A DNA stretch of 64,000 bases from Heterohyrax brucei (GCA_028571685.1 CM053162.1:72776351-72840350); one strand, 5' to 3'. Shown: positions 34,690-46,625, counted from the first letter of the stretch. The notes: a model not told the origin generated them from the letters alone. Program-made: numbers and translations.

Positions 34690-35215
34690 AGGAGGAACTG
34701 GGAGGATGGAGAGGACTCCCGCAGGTGAGGGCGGGGAGGAGAGACTGGAAGGCCGGAGAGGACTCCCGCAGGTGAGAGTGGGGAGGAGGGGCTGGAGGAC
34801 AGGCAGGACTCCCGCAGGTGAAGGTACAGGAGGATGGACTGAAGGACAAGGAGGACTCCCACAGGTGAGGGTGGGGGAGGAGGGGCTGGAGGACAAGGAG
34901 GACTCCCACAGGTGAGGGTGGGGGAGGAGGGACTGGAGGACAAGGAGGACTCCCGCAGGTGAGGGTGGGGGAGGAGGGACTGGAGGACAGGGAGGACTCC
35001 TGCAGGTGAGGGTGGGGGAGGAGGGACTGGAGGACAGGGAGGACTCCTGCAGGTGAGGGTGGGGGAGGAGGGACTGGAGGACAGGGAGGACTCCTGCAGG
35101 TGAGGGTGGGGGAGGAGGGACTGGAGGACAGGGAGGACTCCTGCAGGTGAGGGTGGGGGAGGAGGGACTGGAGGACAGGGAGGACTCCCGCAAGTGACAG
35201 CAGGGGAGGAGGACC
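34690..35215 (+). repeat. 47-bp minisatellite with a splice-donor-like core in most units
   Basis: About 11 units of 'ggactcctgcaggtgagggt' 'gggggaggagggactggagg' 'acaggga'. Units from 34990 to 35180 are almost identical; those before 34860 are diverged. About nine units contain CAGGTGAG. A long open frame exists on the - strand through the array; it is a proline/leucine-rich artefact of the repeat. Confidence 0.95.
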
Positions 35216-35964
35216 GGGGAGGACGGCAACAACAGGTAGAGAAGCCCCTTAGCTGTGCCTTCTCCAGCACCTGCTGGAATCTCACCCTTTCCACCTTCTC
35301 TCTTGCAGAATCTCTCCCGTCTCCTTCACTCTCTCTCTCACGTATTTCCACGGAGACGAAGCCACAAATATCACAGCACCTTGTTTTTTCAGAAGAAACA
35401 AGAGAAAAGGTGACCACGTAGGTCTTTGGGGCTGGGATACAGCGCCCGCAGGCATCACGCCTCAGGACAAGCCCAAGTCGGGTGAGGGTGCCCCTGGCTG
35501 CCCTGGGGGAAGCCCTCCACCTCCCACCCACCTTGCCCAGCTGTCCAAGCTCCAGCCCACACCTGCTCTTCCTCTCCCCTGCCCCTCCCCACCTGCCCTG
35601 CACCTGACAGGCCCACAGCAAACAAGGCTGTTTGTTCCTCAGTCCCTGGAAGGCCCAGACAGCAGTGGGGAGCCCTGTGCTGACCTCCACCGCACTTCGC
35701 AACCCCTGCTGTTTCGTCACTTGTCTCCTGGAGGCTGCTTGAAAGCCTTTCTCTGAACTCAATCAGGCTGAGGTCAACAAAGTCTGTTAGGGCCTCTTCT
35801 GTGCACCAGGGTCTATGAGGGGCACAGACAGGAAGAAAGCCCACGGTATCTGCCTGTGGGAAACTCAGACTCTCAGGATGGGGTGGGGAAGCAGAGAGGT
35901 TCATCGCCGCTAACTAAGGCAGGTGGCAGAATTAAGGGATCAACTCCACAGGAGCGTGAGGTAA
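35216..35964. other. Unassigned unique sequence
   Basis: No gene recognised. GC-moderate, with no clear repeat. Confidence 0.35.
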
Positions 35965-36126
35965 AACCAAACGACCAAGCCCACTGCTGCCAAGTCGATT
36001 CTGACTCGTAGTGACCTCAAGGGCAGGGGAGAGCTGCTCCACAGTTTTCAAGGGGCGCCTGGCGGAGTCAAATTGCCAGCCTTTCGGGCAGCAGGCGTAG
36101 CACTTAACCACTGCACCACCAGGGTT
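35965..36126 (-). repeat. AfroSINE
   Basis: Reverse copy from 'aaaccaaacgaccaagccca' to 'cactgcaccaccagggttta'. Confidence 0.92.
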
Positions 36127-36442
36127 TAGTACTGCTTAATTATGACTTCTGGGTCTTCAGAGGCCCAGGACAGCTCCTTGGAGGGGCCTTGGCTCTTCAG
36201 AGTCCACAGAGAGGAAAGCCTGCTGAAGGTGCGGAGCTGGTGAGCTCACGCAGAGAGAAGACGCCACGAGAGGAGAGAGGAGAGCCAGTACGGACCCCCT
36301 GGGGCCATCCCCCTTCCAGGGAGGCCAAGCCAGAAGGAGGAACGGATGATGTGACGCGGAGGAGGCCCCGGACACACGGCCCTCACACAGGGCGAGGGGG
36401 CCACGCCTATCACAGCACCGACCACGCAGTGGGTGCACACAT

Positions 36443-36598
36443 ATTAAACCCCACTGCCGCTGAGGAAACTCCAACTCACAGTGACCCTATAGGACAGAGC
36501 AGAACTGTGCCATAGTTTCCAAGGAGTGTCTGGTGGATTTGAACTGCTGGCCTTTGGGTGAGCAGCCATGGTACTGAATGACTATGCCACTAGGTTTC
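36443..36598 (-). repeat. AfroSINE
   Basis: Reverse copy from 'attaaaccccactgccgctg' to 'gactatgccactaggtttct'. Confidence 0.9.
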
Positions 36599-37711
36599 TG
36601 CACACACACTGGATGAATTCAAATTTCTTTCTCCCTAATGCTCCTGTTTCCGAGGAAATGGACAGGACAGAGGGGTGGTACCTTTGCGAACCCCTATCAC
36701 ACCACAGATACCACAGTAAGGCACCTGTGTTTCAGTGGTAGGGTTCTCACCTTCTGTGTGGGACACCAGGGTGCGGTTCCCAGCCACAGCATCTGAGGCG
36801 CAGCTGCCCTCTGTCCCTGGAGGCTGGCTTGTTGCTGTGATTGGTGCTGTGGGGGGTCTTCCCGAGTCAGGGCCATGTCTGTGGCAGCCAGTAACAACTG
36901 GGTAGGCTACCAAGTTAGGGTATCTTGTTTGGTCCTCACGCTCATTTTACAGATTCCCATTTACAGCTGAGGAAACTGGACCTAGGAGAGCTCAAGGTTT
37001 TAACTTACAATCTAGATCCGCAGTGACTGTGTCAGTTACAGCGGTTAAGATGTGCTGAACTGAACTATCCACAGCCTTGTAAGGGAAGGCTTTTTTTTTT
37101 ACCTTTTGGGATGCATGGAGTGTGGGGCTATGATCAAAGGATGCAGTGCAGAGGAGTTCACACTTTTAAGAAATAACTGGTTTTAACTACTTATGACTGG
37201 TGTTACCAGCCTGTAATAAACCTGGACTCCCAAAACCAGTAGGAGAGGGAGCAGAGGCAGGCTTTCTAAGAAAATACCACAGGCTCACAGGCTCCCGCCT
37301 CTCAGCCTCGTCTCACGGGCACTGCAGGAGCGGAAAGACACAGAAAGGTTTGTATTGTGGTTTGTGTCACCCTGAGATGGAGAGAGGGGATGAGAAAACC
37401 ACTTGGAAAGAGGTTCCTGTGCTCAGAAGAGAGAAAACTAGAAATGATGGTGGGTGGGTGGGTGGGTGGGTGTTTGTCTGCCCACAGAGGTGGGGAAGCA
37501 AGTGACTGTCAGATGAGCCTGGGCAGGAGGAAGAGGAAAGACTTGCCCCAGGCCCTGATCACCAGCCCCTGACCTGTCCCTAGCCCCTTGTGACTTTTCT
37601 AAGGCCCTTCTGCCAGTGGGTTTCTGGGTTGTTACCAAGCCTTTGCCACCCCCTATGAAGGCTGGGGAGGCTAAGTCCAAGGGGAGGGCAGGATGGGAGA
37701 GATGGAAGGCA
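36599..37711. other. Unassigned sequence with a MIR-like piece and a short GGTG microsatellite
   Basis: 'cattttacagattcccattt' 'acagctgaggaaactggacc' (about 36945-37010) is MIR in reverse orientation. A (ggtg)n run lies near 37447-37470. No gene recognised. Confidence 0.5.
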
Positions 37712-37866
37712 GAAAACAAAAACCAGTGCCACTGAGTCAGTTCTGACTCACAGAGACCCTACAGAACAGAGTAGAACTGCCCCATAGTCTCCCAGGTGGA
37801 TCTGAACTGCCAACCTTCTGGCTAGCAGCCACAGCACTTCACCACCACACACACCACCAGGGTTTC
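37712..37866 (-). repeat. AfroSINE
   Basis: Reverse copy from 'gaaaacaaaaaccagtgcca' to 'cacacaccaccagggtttcc'. Confidence 0.9.
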
Positions 37867-38499
37867 CTGAAGCAGGAAGGGGACCTGGCAGGCCTGGGAA
37901 CCCTCATCATCCTGGCCAGGTGCCAAGACTAGGTCTTACAGCCAGCTGAGGGTCTAGGGGCAGGGTGGGGTTTGGTCTGGCTGTTTGCTCAGCACCCAAC
38001 TGACGCTTCCTGCCAGGAAACTCCCTCGTTTGGCTCCAGAGGGCTTCTGTGCCATTCACACTTGCATGACAAGCTGCTCCTTGAAGTTCTGGCTTCGGAC
38101 ACGGGGTGGGCTTGGAAAGGGGGTGTATGGCCCAAACACAGAGCCCTCCGAGTCCAGAGGCTAGTCTGGGAAGGTCAGCATCAGAAGCTTCTGCAGAGGC
38201 AGGGAGGGTTTGGTCCAGGACAATCGGCTGAGGCGGTGAGAGGCTTAGCCCAGCCTCTCCTTTCCCAAGAAGAGCCTCGTGGGGGCTCAGCCAGGGAGGC
38301 CTCTATCAGGAAGGATACGAGTCCAGCTCCCTCCGTCACCAGGAATAGGTCCCAGAGAGGAACAAAATAGCCTAATGCAGGGGTCCCCCTGAGAGATGCT
38401 GGCTGGTGGCCTGGGGTATGGTCTGGGTACCTGGAGCTGTGGAAGCTTCCCAGGAGACTCCAAAGTACAGTCAAAGCTGAGACCCACTGGTCTAGAGGA

Positions 38500-38685
38500 C
38501 ACCAGGGCTCCTCAAACCCCAGTGTGCACACACGTCACTTGGGAACCCTGTTACACCGGAGGTCCTGATCCTGGAAGGTGTGGGCTGGTCCTCTGATGCT
38601 TCATTTCTAACAGACTCCCGGGCGATCAGGATGCTGCTGGTCCAGGGACCACATTCTGAGTAACAAGGCTCTGTCCCTGCTTTGA
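38500..38685 (+). repeat. MER5A-like hAT-Charlie fragment
   Basis: 'ctcctcaaaccccagtgtgc' ... 'tcacttgggaaccctgttac' ... 'tttctaacagactcccgggc' ... 'ctggtccagggaccacattc' follows the MER5A pattern almost end to end. Confidence 0.85.
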
Positions 38686-39079
38686 ACTCCTCCTTCCAGG
38701 CTTCTCTGGCCCTGACCACTTTGTCCTTTCGTCCAGGGAACCGGCAGTCTTACAGTCTCTCATAGCTGCAGCCTGGGTAGAGGGGTGCTTCTGGGGCTTT
38801 CCTGAGCTGGCAGGCACACGCCTGGGCTAGGAGCTGGCTCAGGGCTCCCATGGGTGTGCTGGGCCCCGGGTTTGTGGACCCCCGAGCGGGCATGTGACAG
38901 GCATGGTATCAGGCCCCGCGTACCCCAGGGCTCCGGCTTCCCGAAGGCGGCCTCTCGTTTCCTCCGCTGTGAGTCTCCGCTGTGCCTCTGTCAGAGACCC
39001 TACGCCCGGGGTCTGCGGTCTCTTGAGCTCTAGGCTCGCTGGGTTCCCGCCTCGCCCTCCGTCTAACTTGTTGCGTGTC

Positions 39080-39830
39080 GCTGGACAGTCACCTACACTT
39101 CCAGGTGACGGGCGCCGAGCCTATTAATCGAGACACCGGGTTGTCATTCAAGCGCCCGCCACACCCTGGCGCCTGCGCAGTGCATGGGGAGCAGGAGCCC
39201 GGCGCCCGGCACCCAAGGACGCATGCGCGGAGTGCGCAAGTATGCGCCGCGTGGCTACACCTGCGCCGGACGGGCACGCATGCGCAGAGGTGAAGGCGAG
39301 CGTCTGTTCTCGCGGCGGGCGACAGGGGGCGCGCGCAGACCGCGGGTCGAGAGAGCGGGGGCGTGGGCTCGCGGGGCGCGGGGGGCGCGGGGGGCGCGGG
39401 GGCGCGGGGGGCGCGGGGGGCGCGGGGGGCGCGGCGGGGCCGCCCCTAGCTCGGAGCCGGGGAGTGAGGTGGGGCCCTCCGCTCTGCAATCTCGCCGAAG
39501 CATGTGTGGGGTGCAGGGGTGGGCGCTGCACCCCGAGCGTGGCAAAGTTGGAGGAGTGACGCTGCGCGGGGACCTGGGACCGCCGATTTGGGTCTTTCAG
39601 AGGCAATGCTTTCGAGAAGGACAGAGTGTGGAATCAAGTGCAGGAGGCCCCCAAGTGCCGGAACAGAAGAGAGGCCACTCTCGTTAGGGACCCTGCCCCC
39701 CGCCCCTTCAGGGAGGACCGAGGCGATGCCGGCTCCCTCGCGGTCACGCCGGCAGGTGGCAGTGCCAGATCGGTCTTCCAGCACCCTGACCCTGGCGCGC
39801 CGCTGGTCCAGGCCTTCCGTCCGATGAGGT
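39080..39830. promoter_or_regulatory. Unassigned CpG-island promoter with NRF1-type motifs
   Basis: CpG-dense island about 15 kb beyond NOTO. Three NRF1-like motifs occur: CGCCTGCGCAG at 39170-39180, CGCATGCGCGG at 39220-39230, and CGCATGCGCAG at 39277-39287. From about 39361 to 39435 is a GGGGCGCG tandem run. No TATA box. No recognisable protein-coding exon in either direction, so it could drive a non-coding RNA or an unannotated first exon. Promoter function is inferred from composition and motifs. Confidence 0.6.
39361..39435. repeat. GGGGCGCG-type low-complexity tandem repeat
   Basis: Runs of 'gggcgcggggggcgcggg' within the CpG island; likely unstable and G-quadruplex-prone. Confidence 0.9.
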
Positions 39831-41490
39831 GGTTTCCCCGACAGTTGGACTTTGGTGCCTGGTGAAAACAAAACGGCACCGACATCGGGGTGAGGACGTC
39901 AAGTCCCCTGTCATCTCCGCCGGATAACCGCTGCGGCGGTGTTTTCAGGTGTATTTCTGTCCCATGCACACACTGACGTATGTATTTTAATGATTGTGAC
40001 AAACCGGACCATGCTATAAAACTGGCCTTCCCCAGGACGGGTCTGCGGTAGCTCACGGTGAAAGTAGTCACCTCCACCTCGTTTCCCAGTGGACACAAGG
40101 TGCCGCCGCACGTCGCCAGGCCAGCCACTCAAGGGGGTTTTCCGTGTCCCCTCGTGGTTGCCGTGCTCTCTGTGCACCGTTCTCTAGGACAGATTCCCAG
40201 AACAAGAGAGGGTCGTGTGACACGTTGGTTGGTGTTGCTCAATTTCCTTGGCCAAAGATGTCCCGGTCAGTACGTCCCCATGGAGAGCGACAGCTGTTAT
40301 GGGTTTAGACACAGCCTCTGTCAAGGTGCAGACTGAACGCACCGGGTGCGCTCACACACACAGCTCGGGACTCGTGAAACCCGTTGTTGCCTGACCCGGT
40401 CATTCTGTCTTGTCCAGCAGGTCACTAAGGAACTCGGGATGGGGTGGGCTGAGGAAGAGGGATGGTCGAGGGTTCTGTCTGGCCAGCTCAGGAGCTGTGG
40501 CTTGAGAAAGGACTTCCTAACAGATCCAGGAAGGGCGCTGATTGCCCAGTGGGCCAGAAAAGGAGCAGCAGAGCCACTCCATGTCCCGCGGGTGTCGCTG
40601 TGAGGGATGCTGTGTCACTCCTGGGGGAGGGGGCCCACATGGGCACAGATGCCCACAGCCCTTGGGAGCCCCAGCTTTTGTGTGGCGCGGGGAGGGGTCC
40701 TCCCAGCCCGACTTTGGAGAAGGCCAGGGCCCCCCAACATCTGGGCCAGGTGCGAAGTCTGCCCCCAGGCCTCTGAGTCAGCCGCTTGGCCGCCACCTGA
40801 GCCTTCGCAGGTGGGCAGGATTTGGGCCTCCGAAGGAAGGAACATCAGGCAAAAGCTCCTTTGTAGGAAAGAACCTGGACTGGGGCGAAAGGAGGGAAGG
40901 CAGGGCTGCTGGAGCCTGGCTAGGGGCACGGCAAAGGTCGGTGGGGTTAAGGTCTTACCAGAGAGGAGTTTGGGGATTCAGGGCTATTCTCCTGACCTCA
41001 GGGGCCTAGGAGATCTGGCTAAGAATCTGGACATGTCCCTGGGGACTGCTGGAAGCTTGTCGAAGGCTCTTCCCTGGGAGCCGCTGAGGACTGGCGGTGA
41101 CTCCGGGCGGCAGCTGGGAGGGTGAGGGGTGTGGCGGCAGAGCGCTCCGTGTCCCGCCTCGCCGTGGGGAGCTGCAGCCCGGGAACCCGGCCCGGCATGT
41201 CCCCTATTCTGCGCCATCCATCTCCATCCCCGCCCCGGGGATCCTCTCCGCGGGCTTCTCCAGACTGGTGGAGAAGTGGGGAGCTCGGGGGACCCGGAAG
41301 ACTAGAGGCAGAGCTGGGGACGAGTGGGTCGGAGGGTGGGCTGAAGGAGGGGTCACCAGGTGTCCTGACCTTTCCCCGTCTTCATTTATGAGGTGCTGTT
41401 GTACCATGCTAGTCCCACATGTGCGCTGGTTATGGAAAGGGTGTGAAAATCCAAACATTGGAAGGAAGGCCAAGTAACCGAGGACTGCCC
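39831..41490. other. Unassigned sequence between two CpG islands
   Basis: No gene or clear repeat recognised. Moderately GC-rich and largely free of AfroSINE, unlike the sequence before 38 kb. Confidence 0.4.
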
Positions 41491-42060
41491 AGCTCAGGGC
41501 CTCTGATCTCCCACAACCGCTCTGTGTGCGCCCGGTCTCCGTCTGCGAGCGGCCCCCAGATACTTGCACCCCTTCTCCGTCGGCCTCTGCCCCTTCCCCC
41601 TCTCCGTTCGCTCCCTCCCCGTCTGCCCGTGACCCCCAAGGCCGAGCCTCCTCGGGGGCGAGCGGAAGGGTCCAGGAGGGGGAACCGGGTCTGCACCCCG
41701 CCCCCACTGCGGGCAGCCCGCGGCCGGACCGGCGCACCGCGGACGGAATCCGGGCTGGGGATTGAGGCGGCCCGGTGTTTGCCCAGCACCGCCCCCACCG
41801 CAGTGAGCCCTAATCTCCGATACACTTGCGAGTTGGCTTCCTGCCCCCGGGTCCGCTCCCGGAGCAAACAGGCGGAGCGCTGCGCTGCATCCGAAATGAG
41901 GCATTTGAGGCGCGCGGCGCAGGCAAGGCGGGCGCAGCCGCTCCCCGGTAATTGCCCTTCGCTGCCCCTAATCCCCGGGCGGTCCGTCCAGGCGGCTGTG
42001 GCCCGGCGATTAGCGGGGGAGCCGCAGGCTCAGCCCAGCTCCAGGGGCTGCTCCCACCCT
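41491..42060. promoter_or_regulatory. CpG island with a cluster of homeodomain-type sites
   Basis: CpG-rich block free of recognisable repeats. Within about 200 bases it holds TAATCT (41811-41816), the palindrome GGTAATTGCC (41947-41956), TAATCC (41969-41974) and GATTAG (42008-42013; reverse CTAATC). TAATC(C/T) is the core bound by K50 homeodomains such as OTX, GSC and PITX. The combination suggests a developmental enhancer or promoter; conservation is not tested. Confidence 0.45.
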
Positions 42061-42639
42061 GGCCTTGGAGCGGGCTGGGTCACCCTCCCCCAGCTGAGGT
42101 CCGTCTCTGGAAAGGACACTGAGTCTGCAGAGTTGGGGTGGGGGACCACTGGCCAGTTCGCAGAGGGAGTCGGGGCCCTGCACTCCTGGGGTTTAAGGAG
42201 GTCAGACCCCAGGCCCGGCTCTGTCCAGCTTCAGGGAGCAGGGAAGCCGAGAACCCACATACAGGCTGGGTATGACCCTACCTTGAGGGCTTACCAGGGA
42301 CCCAGGGTGGAAGGGATTGTGTCCCCCAAACCACCGTCGGGGCCCCAGTGCCTCTGCAGTGGCCAGGACCAGCTTCCAGTGGCCGGCTCAGAGGGTCCTG
42401 GGCTGACAGGACCCAACTCAAACAGGGCTGGGAGTGCCCCCTTTCCCAGAAAAGCCACCAGAACACTGGACCTAGGCCCCCTCTCAAGACTGGCTTCTCT
42501 GAGGAACTCTTGGGCCAGTGGTGAAGGCTGAGTCAGACCGGGCTGTGTCCCACAGAGCTCAGCACCAGAGATCTCTCTAAAAGACAGCACAGCACAGAGA
42601 ATCACCTCGGTAGTGGACAGTGCCTAACAGTGAGGCTTG

Positions 42640-43065
42640 GCTGTCTGTGCCCAGTACACACCAGTGTACCGTCTGATTAACGGGGTGTCTGTATCCCCAG
42701 TACTGAGGGTATCGTCAGTGCTGATGTGTGAGGAGAGCAGTACACCTGCGTGAGGCCTGAACTTGGTGATTAACGGGGTGTCTCTGTACCCAGTACCCAG
42801 TGTCTCATCAGCGCTAATGTGTGGAGAGAATACTGTGCCTGTGTCCAGGGGTGTCTAACCAGTGATTAATGGGGTGTCTCCACACCCATTAGTGGGGTGT
42901 CTCTATATCCAGTACATACCAGCATACGGTCTGGTTAATGGGGTGTCTCTATACTCAGCACACACCAGCGTATCATCAGTACTAATGTGTGGGGAGAACA
43001 CTGCCTGTGCAGGGGTGTCTAACCAATGATTAACGAGGGCTAACCAGTGATTAATGGGGCTGTTG
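42640..43065. repeat. Degenerate tandem repeat of about 100 bp
   Basis: Recurring blocks of 'gattaacggggtgtctct', 'ccagtacacaccagtgta' and 'gctaatgtgtggagagaa', in four or five diverged units. Confidence 0.8.
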
Positions 43066-46000
43066 TGTGCAGGGTAATGGGCTCCACCTGACATTACTGT
43101 GAAGTCAGGTGTGTTTTTGCTGGTCCAGGCCACGGCCTCTAAGGTTCTTTCCCAGGGTCATTTGTGGCAAGGGCCCGTCATGTGTGGTACAGGCCCCCTT
43201 GGCTCCCTTGCCTCATCAGTCCCGGGACAGCTCTCGCTGCCCATGGAGAGCCCCTCAGTCACCTGAGCTGCCCCGGCCACATCCCCTTGCCCTGCTGGTC
43301 TGCCTCCTAGCCCCGACCCTGTTCTGACGCCGGCCTCGCTGTTCACCTGCCGGTTGACCGTGGGTATGGTGGAGACAGCTCACTCACTTGCTTCTCACCG
43401 AAAGACTGGGGGCTTAAGTGACCCAGAGAGACCTGGGAACAATGCCTTGGCCGTGAAACCAGCCGTCGATCACCGGCTAATTCTGCTCTGACACACACAG
43501 GGTCCCTGTGAGTGGGAACCGCTCGATGGCAGCGGGAGGCGCGGCTCTCTCCTTGCTTGGTGTTGACTCCCAGTGCCACCAGGCAGGGACAGCATCCTGG
43601 CACCTGCTGCTGAGAGCGGTCCCTAGTGAGCAGCGGGCACCAAGTAAACTGCTGGTGTGTGACTCGTGCTCCCGGACCGCCACCTCTGTATCCCCCGGCC
43701 TGAATGTGTCCCTCAGGACGGGGCCAGCTGTCTGCCCAACATTGTCCTCAGCGGCTCGCTTCCCTTCAGACCCCGCTGAGTCCCCTGAGCCTGCGTCTGC
43801 GTGTGTCCCTGTGCACAGGGGCCGTGTGTGTGCTGTCTGGTCCTCTGCTGCTCTCCGCAGCCAGAAGCCACCTCCCTGAGGGCGGGCCCCCAGCCTGCCC
43901 GGGAATGCCTGGTCTGCCCTGCAGAACTCAGCCCCGGGCCGGTATGCTGCTTATTAAAACCAGGCCACCAGGGCCCCCACCCCCATCTGAACACTGTGAC
44001 CAGTCCTCCTGATGCCTAATTTCTGGGTGCGAGGGTCACCCGGGCCACAGGTCTTGGGAGGGACACCACTGGGGATGGAAGCCAGGCTTTCGCACTTCCC
44101 ACCCGGGCTGCGTGATTGCCTTCTGTGACCCAATAATCTCATCTGAGAAATGATAAAGCCACAGTCCTCAGCCTCTGGAATGCAGGTGTGGGCTGGCGGG
44201 GGCTTCCCGCTAGTCCCCTAACTACCAGGTCCATGCCCTCCCCCCAGTGGACAGGACAGCTTCTGTAGGAGCCGATGGGAGCACGGGTGACGTCAGTCGG
44301 GGTGTATGTGTGTGTGGTATCTGCTGTGCACGCACTGTGTGTGTCAGGATACGTGTCTGAGTGGTGTCAGTGAAGGTAAGTGGATTCTGTCGGGTGTGAA
44401 TGTAGGCTGTGAGCAGCCTTGTTAGGAGCGTGTGTGCTGAGTGGGTAGTGTGCATGTGGTGTCTCCTCGACGGTACCTGTGTGCTCGTAGTGTTTGCTAA
44501 GGGTGATGGTGTCTGGGCCGTGTCTGCAGAGTGTATGCAGTGCCAGTCAGGAAGCCTGTGTCATCCTACTCTGTCTGGATGCAGAGGGCAAGGACATGTG
44601 GGCCATACCATGATGCCCACAGAGATGCCAGACTAGAGCCCCGGACTGGCTGGGGAGCCATGCCAGGAATATCTGGGAAGCCCTGTGTTTTAGGAGGTCA
44701 GGATGCGGAGGAGGCCCAGGCCGGGTGGAGGCTGCCTGTGGGAGGTGCTCAGACAGAGAGGCACCTGGAGTCCTGCAGGCCTGTTGTCTGCACCTGACAG
44801 GACCTCCTGTGTCACACAGACTGCAGGCAGGGAGGGGAATGGCCACGTCAGGTCTGGATCTTGAGCTGGGCGACAACGCAGCCTCCAGACAGGTCAGGAG
44901 AGTAGCCTGAGAGAAGGCCGAGCTCAGCTGGAGGGCCACACGGCCCCCTTCTGGCAGAGGCAGCCCTGTGCCAGGGCACAGGCCTTGGTAAAAGGAGCAG
45001 GAGCTGGCCCTCAGCCCCCGGGCCACTGGCCAGGTGGCCTTGTGCAGTGTACTATCTGCCCAAGTTCAGATCCACCAGGCGCTCCTTGAATACTCTGGGG
45101 GTCAGTTCCACTCTGGCCCCTAGGGTCGCCATGAGTCGGATCTGACTGGACAGCACTTGGCTTGGCATACATGGCCTGGGGACCTGTGAAATTCTGTTTC
45201 CTCTAGAGGCTGACAGGTGACCAAGTGAAGGAACTGGGCAGAAGTGGACGTCCACCCTGGCTTTGAAGTGGCAGGGGCGGGAGTGGTCCTGGCTTCCAGA
45301 GCAGGACAGCAGGAGGCCTGCTGGCAGGTACACTGTCTCCTAGGCCTGGGCCAGTCTTCATCGTAGAGGCAGGGCCGAGGGTGCCAGCAGGCCAGGCCTT
45401 CCTGCTCCGCAGAGTGCCAGCACGGCCACCCAGCAGCAGACGGAGAGTACAGGGGCAGAGAGAAAACTAGGAGGAGAGCCAGCCAAATGGGGTACCTAGA
45501 AAGGAGTCTGGCAGAGGAGAGGAGAGGAGTCCCCTAAGGAAACTGGGCCCACTAGGATGACCATTAATAGACACATGCCCTCAGACCACCAACTCAGGGC
45601 CTGCCTCAGGTTTGTCACTGACTAAACATGGTGGGACACAGTGATTTCTCAGGGGCTTTCCTCTTGACACCGGTCACACACACAACTGGCCTAGCCTGTC
45701 ACTGACCTTAGCCTAAGCTCTCCAGAGCTCCTGTCCTCATTCCCATGGGCAGCCGGCTACGGGGTGGGCAGAGTGTGGTGGGCTCTGGGAAGCCCATTCC
45801 CAGCTCAGGTCTCCTGTCTTGTGTCTGGACCACCCTGTGGCCAGATGCGACCAAAGGGACATGCTTGTCCCCCGCTTCTCGTCCAAGAAGGACGGTGTCC
45901 TTCCAACCAATTTGAGCATCAGATTTGGAGCCAAGGTCTCTAAACTGGCAGGGCTGAGATTCCGGGAACCTCCAGCCAGGCGGCTGGGCTGACGCCAGCA

Positions 46001-46140
46001 GCCCAAACTACTCCCCTGCTCCCTGGGGCTTGGAGGACAGCGGCAAGGGCACCCTGGACTTTCCAGAGGTCAGGAGAGTCGGGGGGCGAAAAAGCCCGCT
46101 GTGTGCCCACAGAGGGGGAGGGGGAGTGAAGAGACAGACT
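43066..46140. other. Unassigned sequence with low-complexity GT tracts and SINE scraps
   Basis: No gene recognised. An AfroSINE tail scrap lies at about 43482-43540, a MIR-like scrap near 44105-44160, and a GT-rich low-complexity stretch at 44290-44540. Confidence 0.45.
45063..45170 (+). repeat. AfroSINE, head missing
   Basis: 'agttcagatccaccaggcgc' to 'gagtcggatctgactggaca' followed by 'gcacttgg'. Confidence 0.88.
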
Positions 46141-46144
46141 TCTC

Positions 46145-46625
46145 ACCCCTTCGGTAAAACAAAAAAATTATTTCTCCTATTTCCTTCTCTGAGATGAATG
46201 ATAAACAGTCTGTCCCCTAAAAGAAAATGATAAAACCTCTAATTTTACTGGGAGGCTTAGAAATGCCATTTCTACTCCAAAGAGGGAGTGAGTGTAATCA
46301 GAGGGGAGCACGGCGGCCTGGGCGACGGAGACATCTCCTCCCTCCCGACGACGGCTGGCCTGTCCTTCCAAACCAAGATGCCCGACAGCTAAGAACAACG
46401 CTCAATAAAGTGAAATCATGTTTTAGTCAAAATAGGCCGAGACCGCTCCCAGCCAACTGTAAATTAGCATTTTGAGGGCAAGTATGCAGACAATTTGAGA
46501 TAATGACGCCTGATTATTCAATCCAATGAATGTTAACGAGGAGCTGAGCCTCCTCGGCGTTATCTCGCTCCCTTCGATTTATTTTTTTAATCGTTTCACA
46601 TTTGAACTCTTTATTTGTTTCTATT
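46145..46625. promoter_or_regulatory. Candidate conserved non-coding element
   Basis: A repeat-free, A/T-rich, high-complexity block in a repeat-dense region. It carries homeodomain-type cores: 'ctaattttac', 'tgtaatcagag', 'gtaaattagcat', 'cctgattattcaatcc', 'tttttttaatcgttt', plus a CCAAT-like 'caatccaatgaatg'. No coding frame stands out. The appearance is that of a developmental enhancer; cross-species conservation would be needed to confirm it. Confidence 0.45.

Noticed and set aside
34359..35762. 467-codon open frame on the - strand, Pro/Leu/Ser-rich
   Set aside because: It is generated by the 47-bp minisatellite and runs into an LTR and unique sequence. The repeat period is not a multiple of three, and no known domain or splice structure supports a gene.
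41419..42531. 370-codon open frame on the + strand
   Set aside because: It lies in a CpG island where stop codons are rare. The composition is Arg/Pro/Ser-rich with no recognisable domain, and similar frames occur on the other strand.
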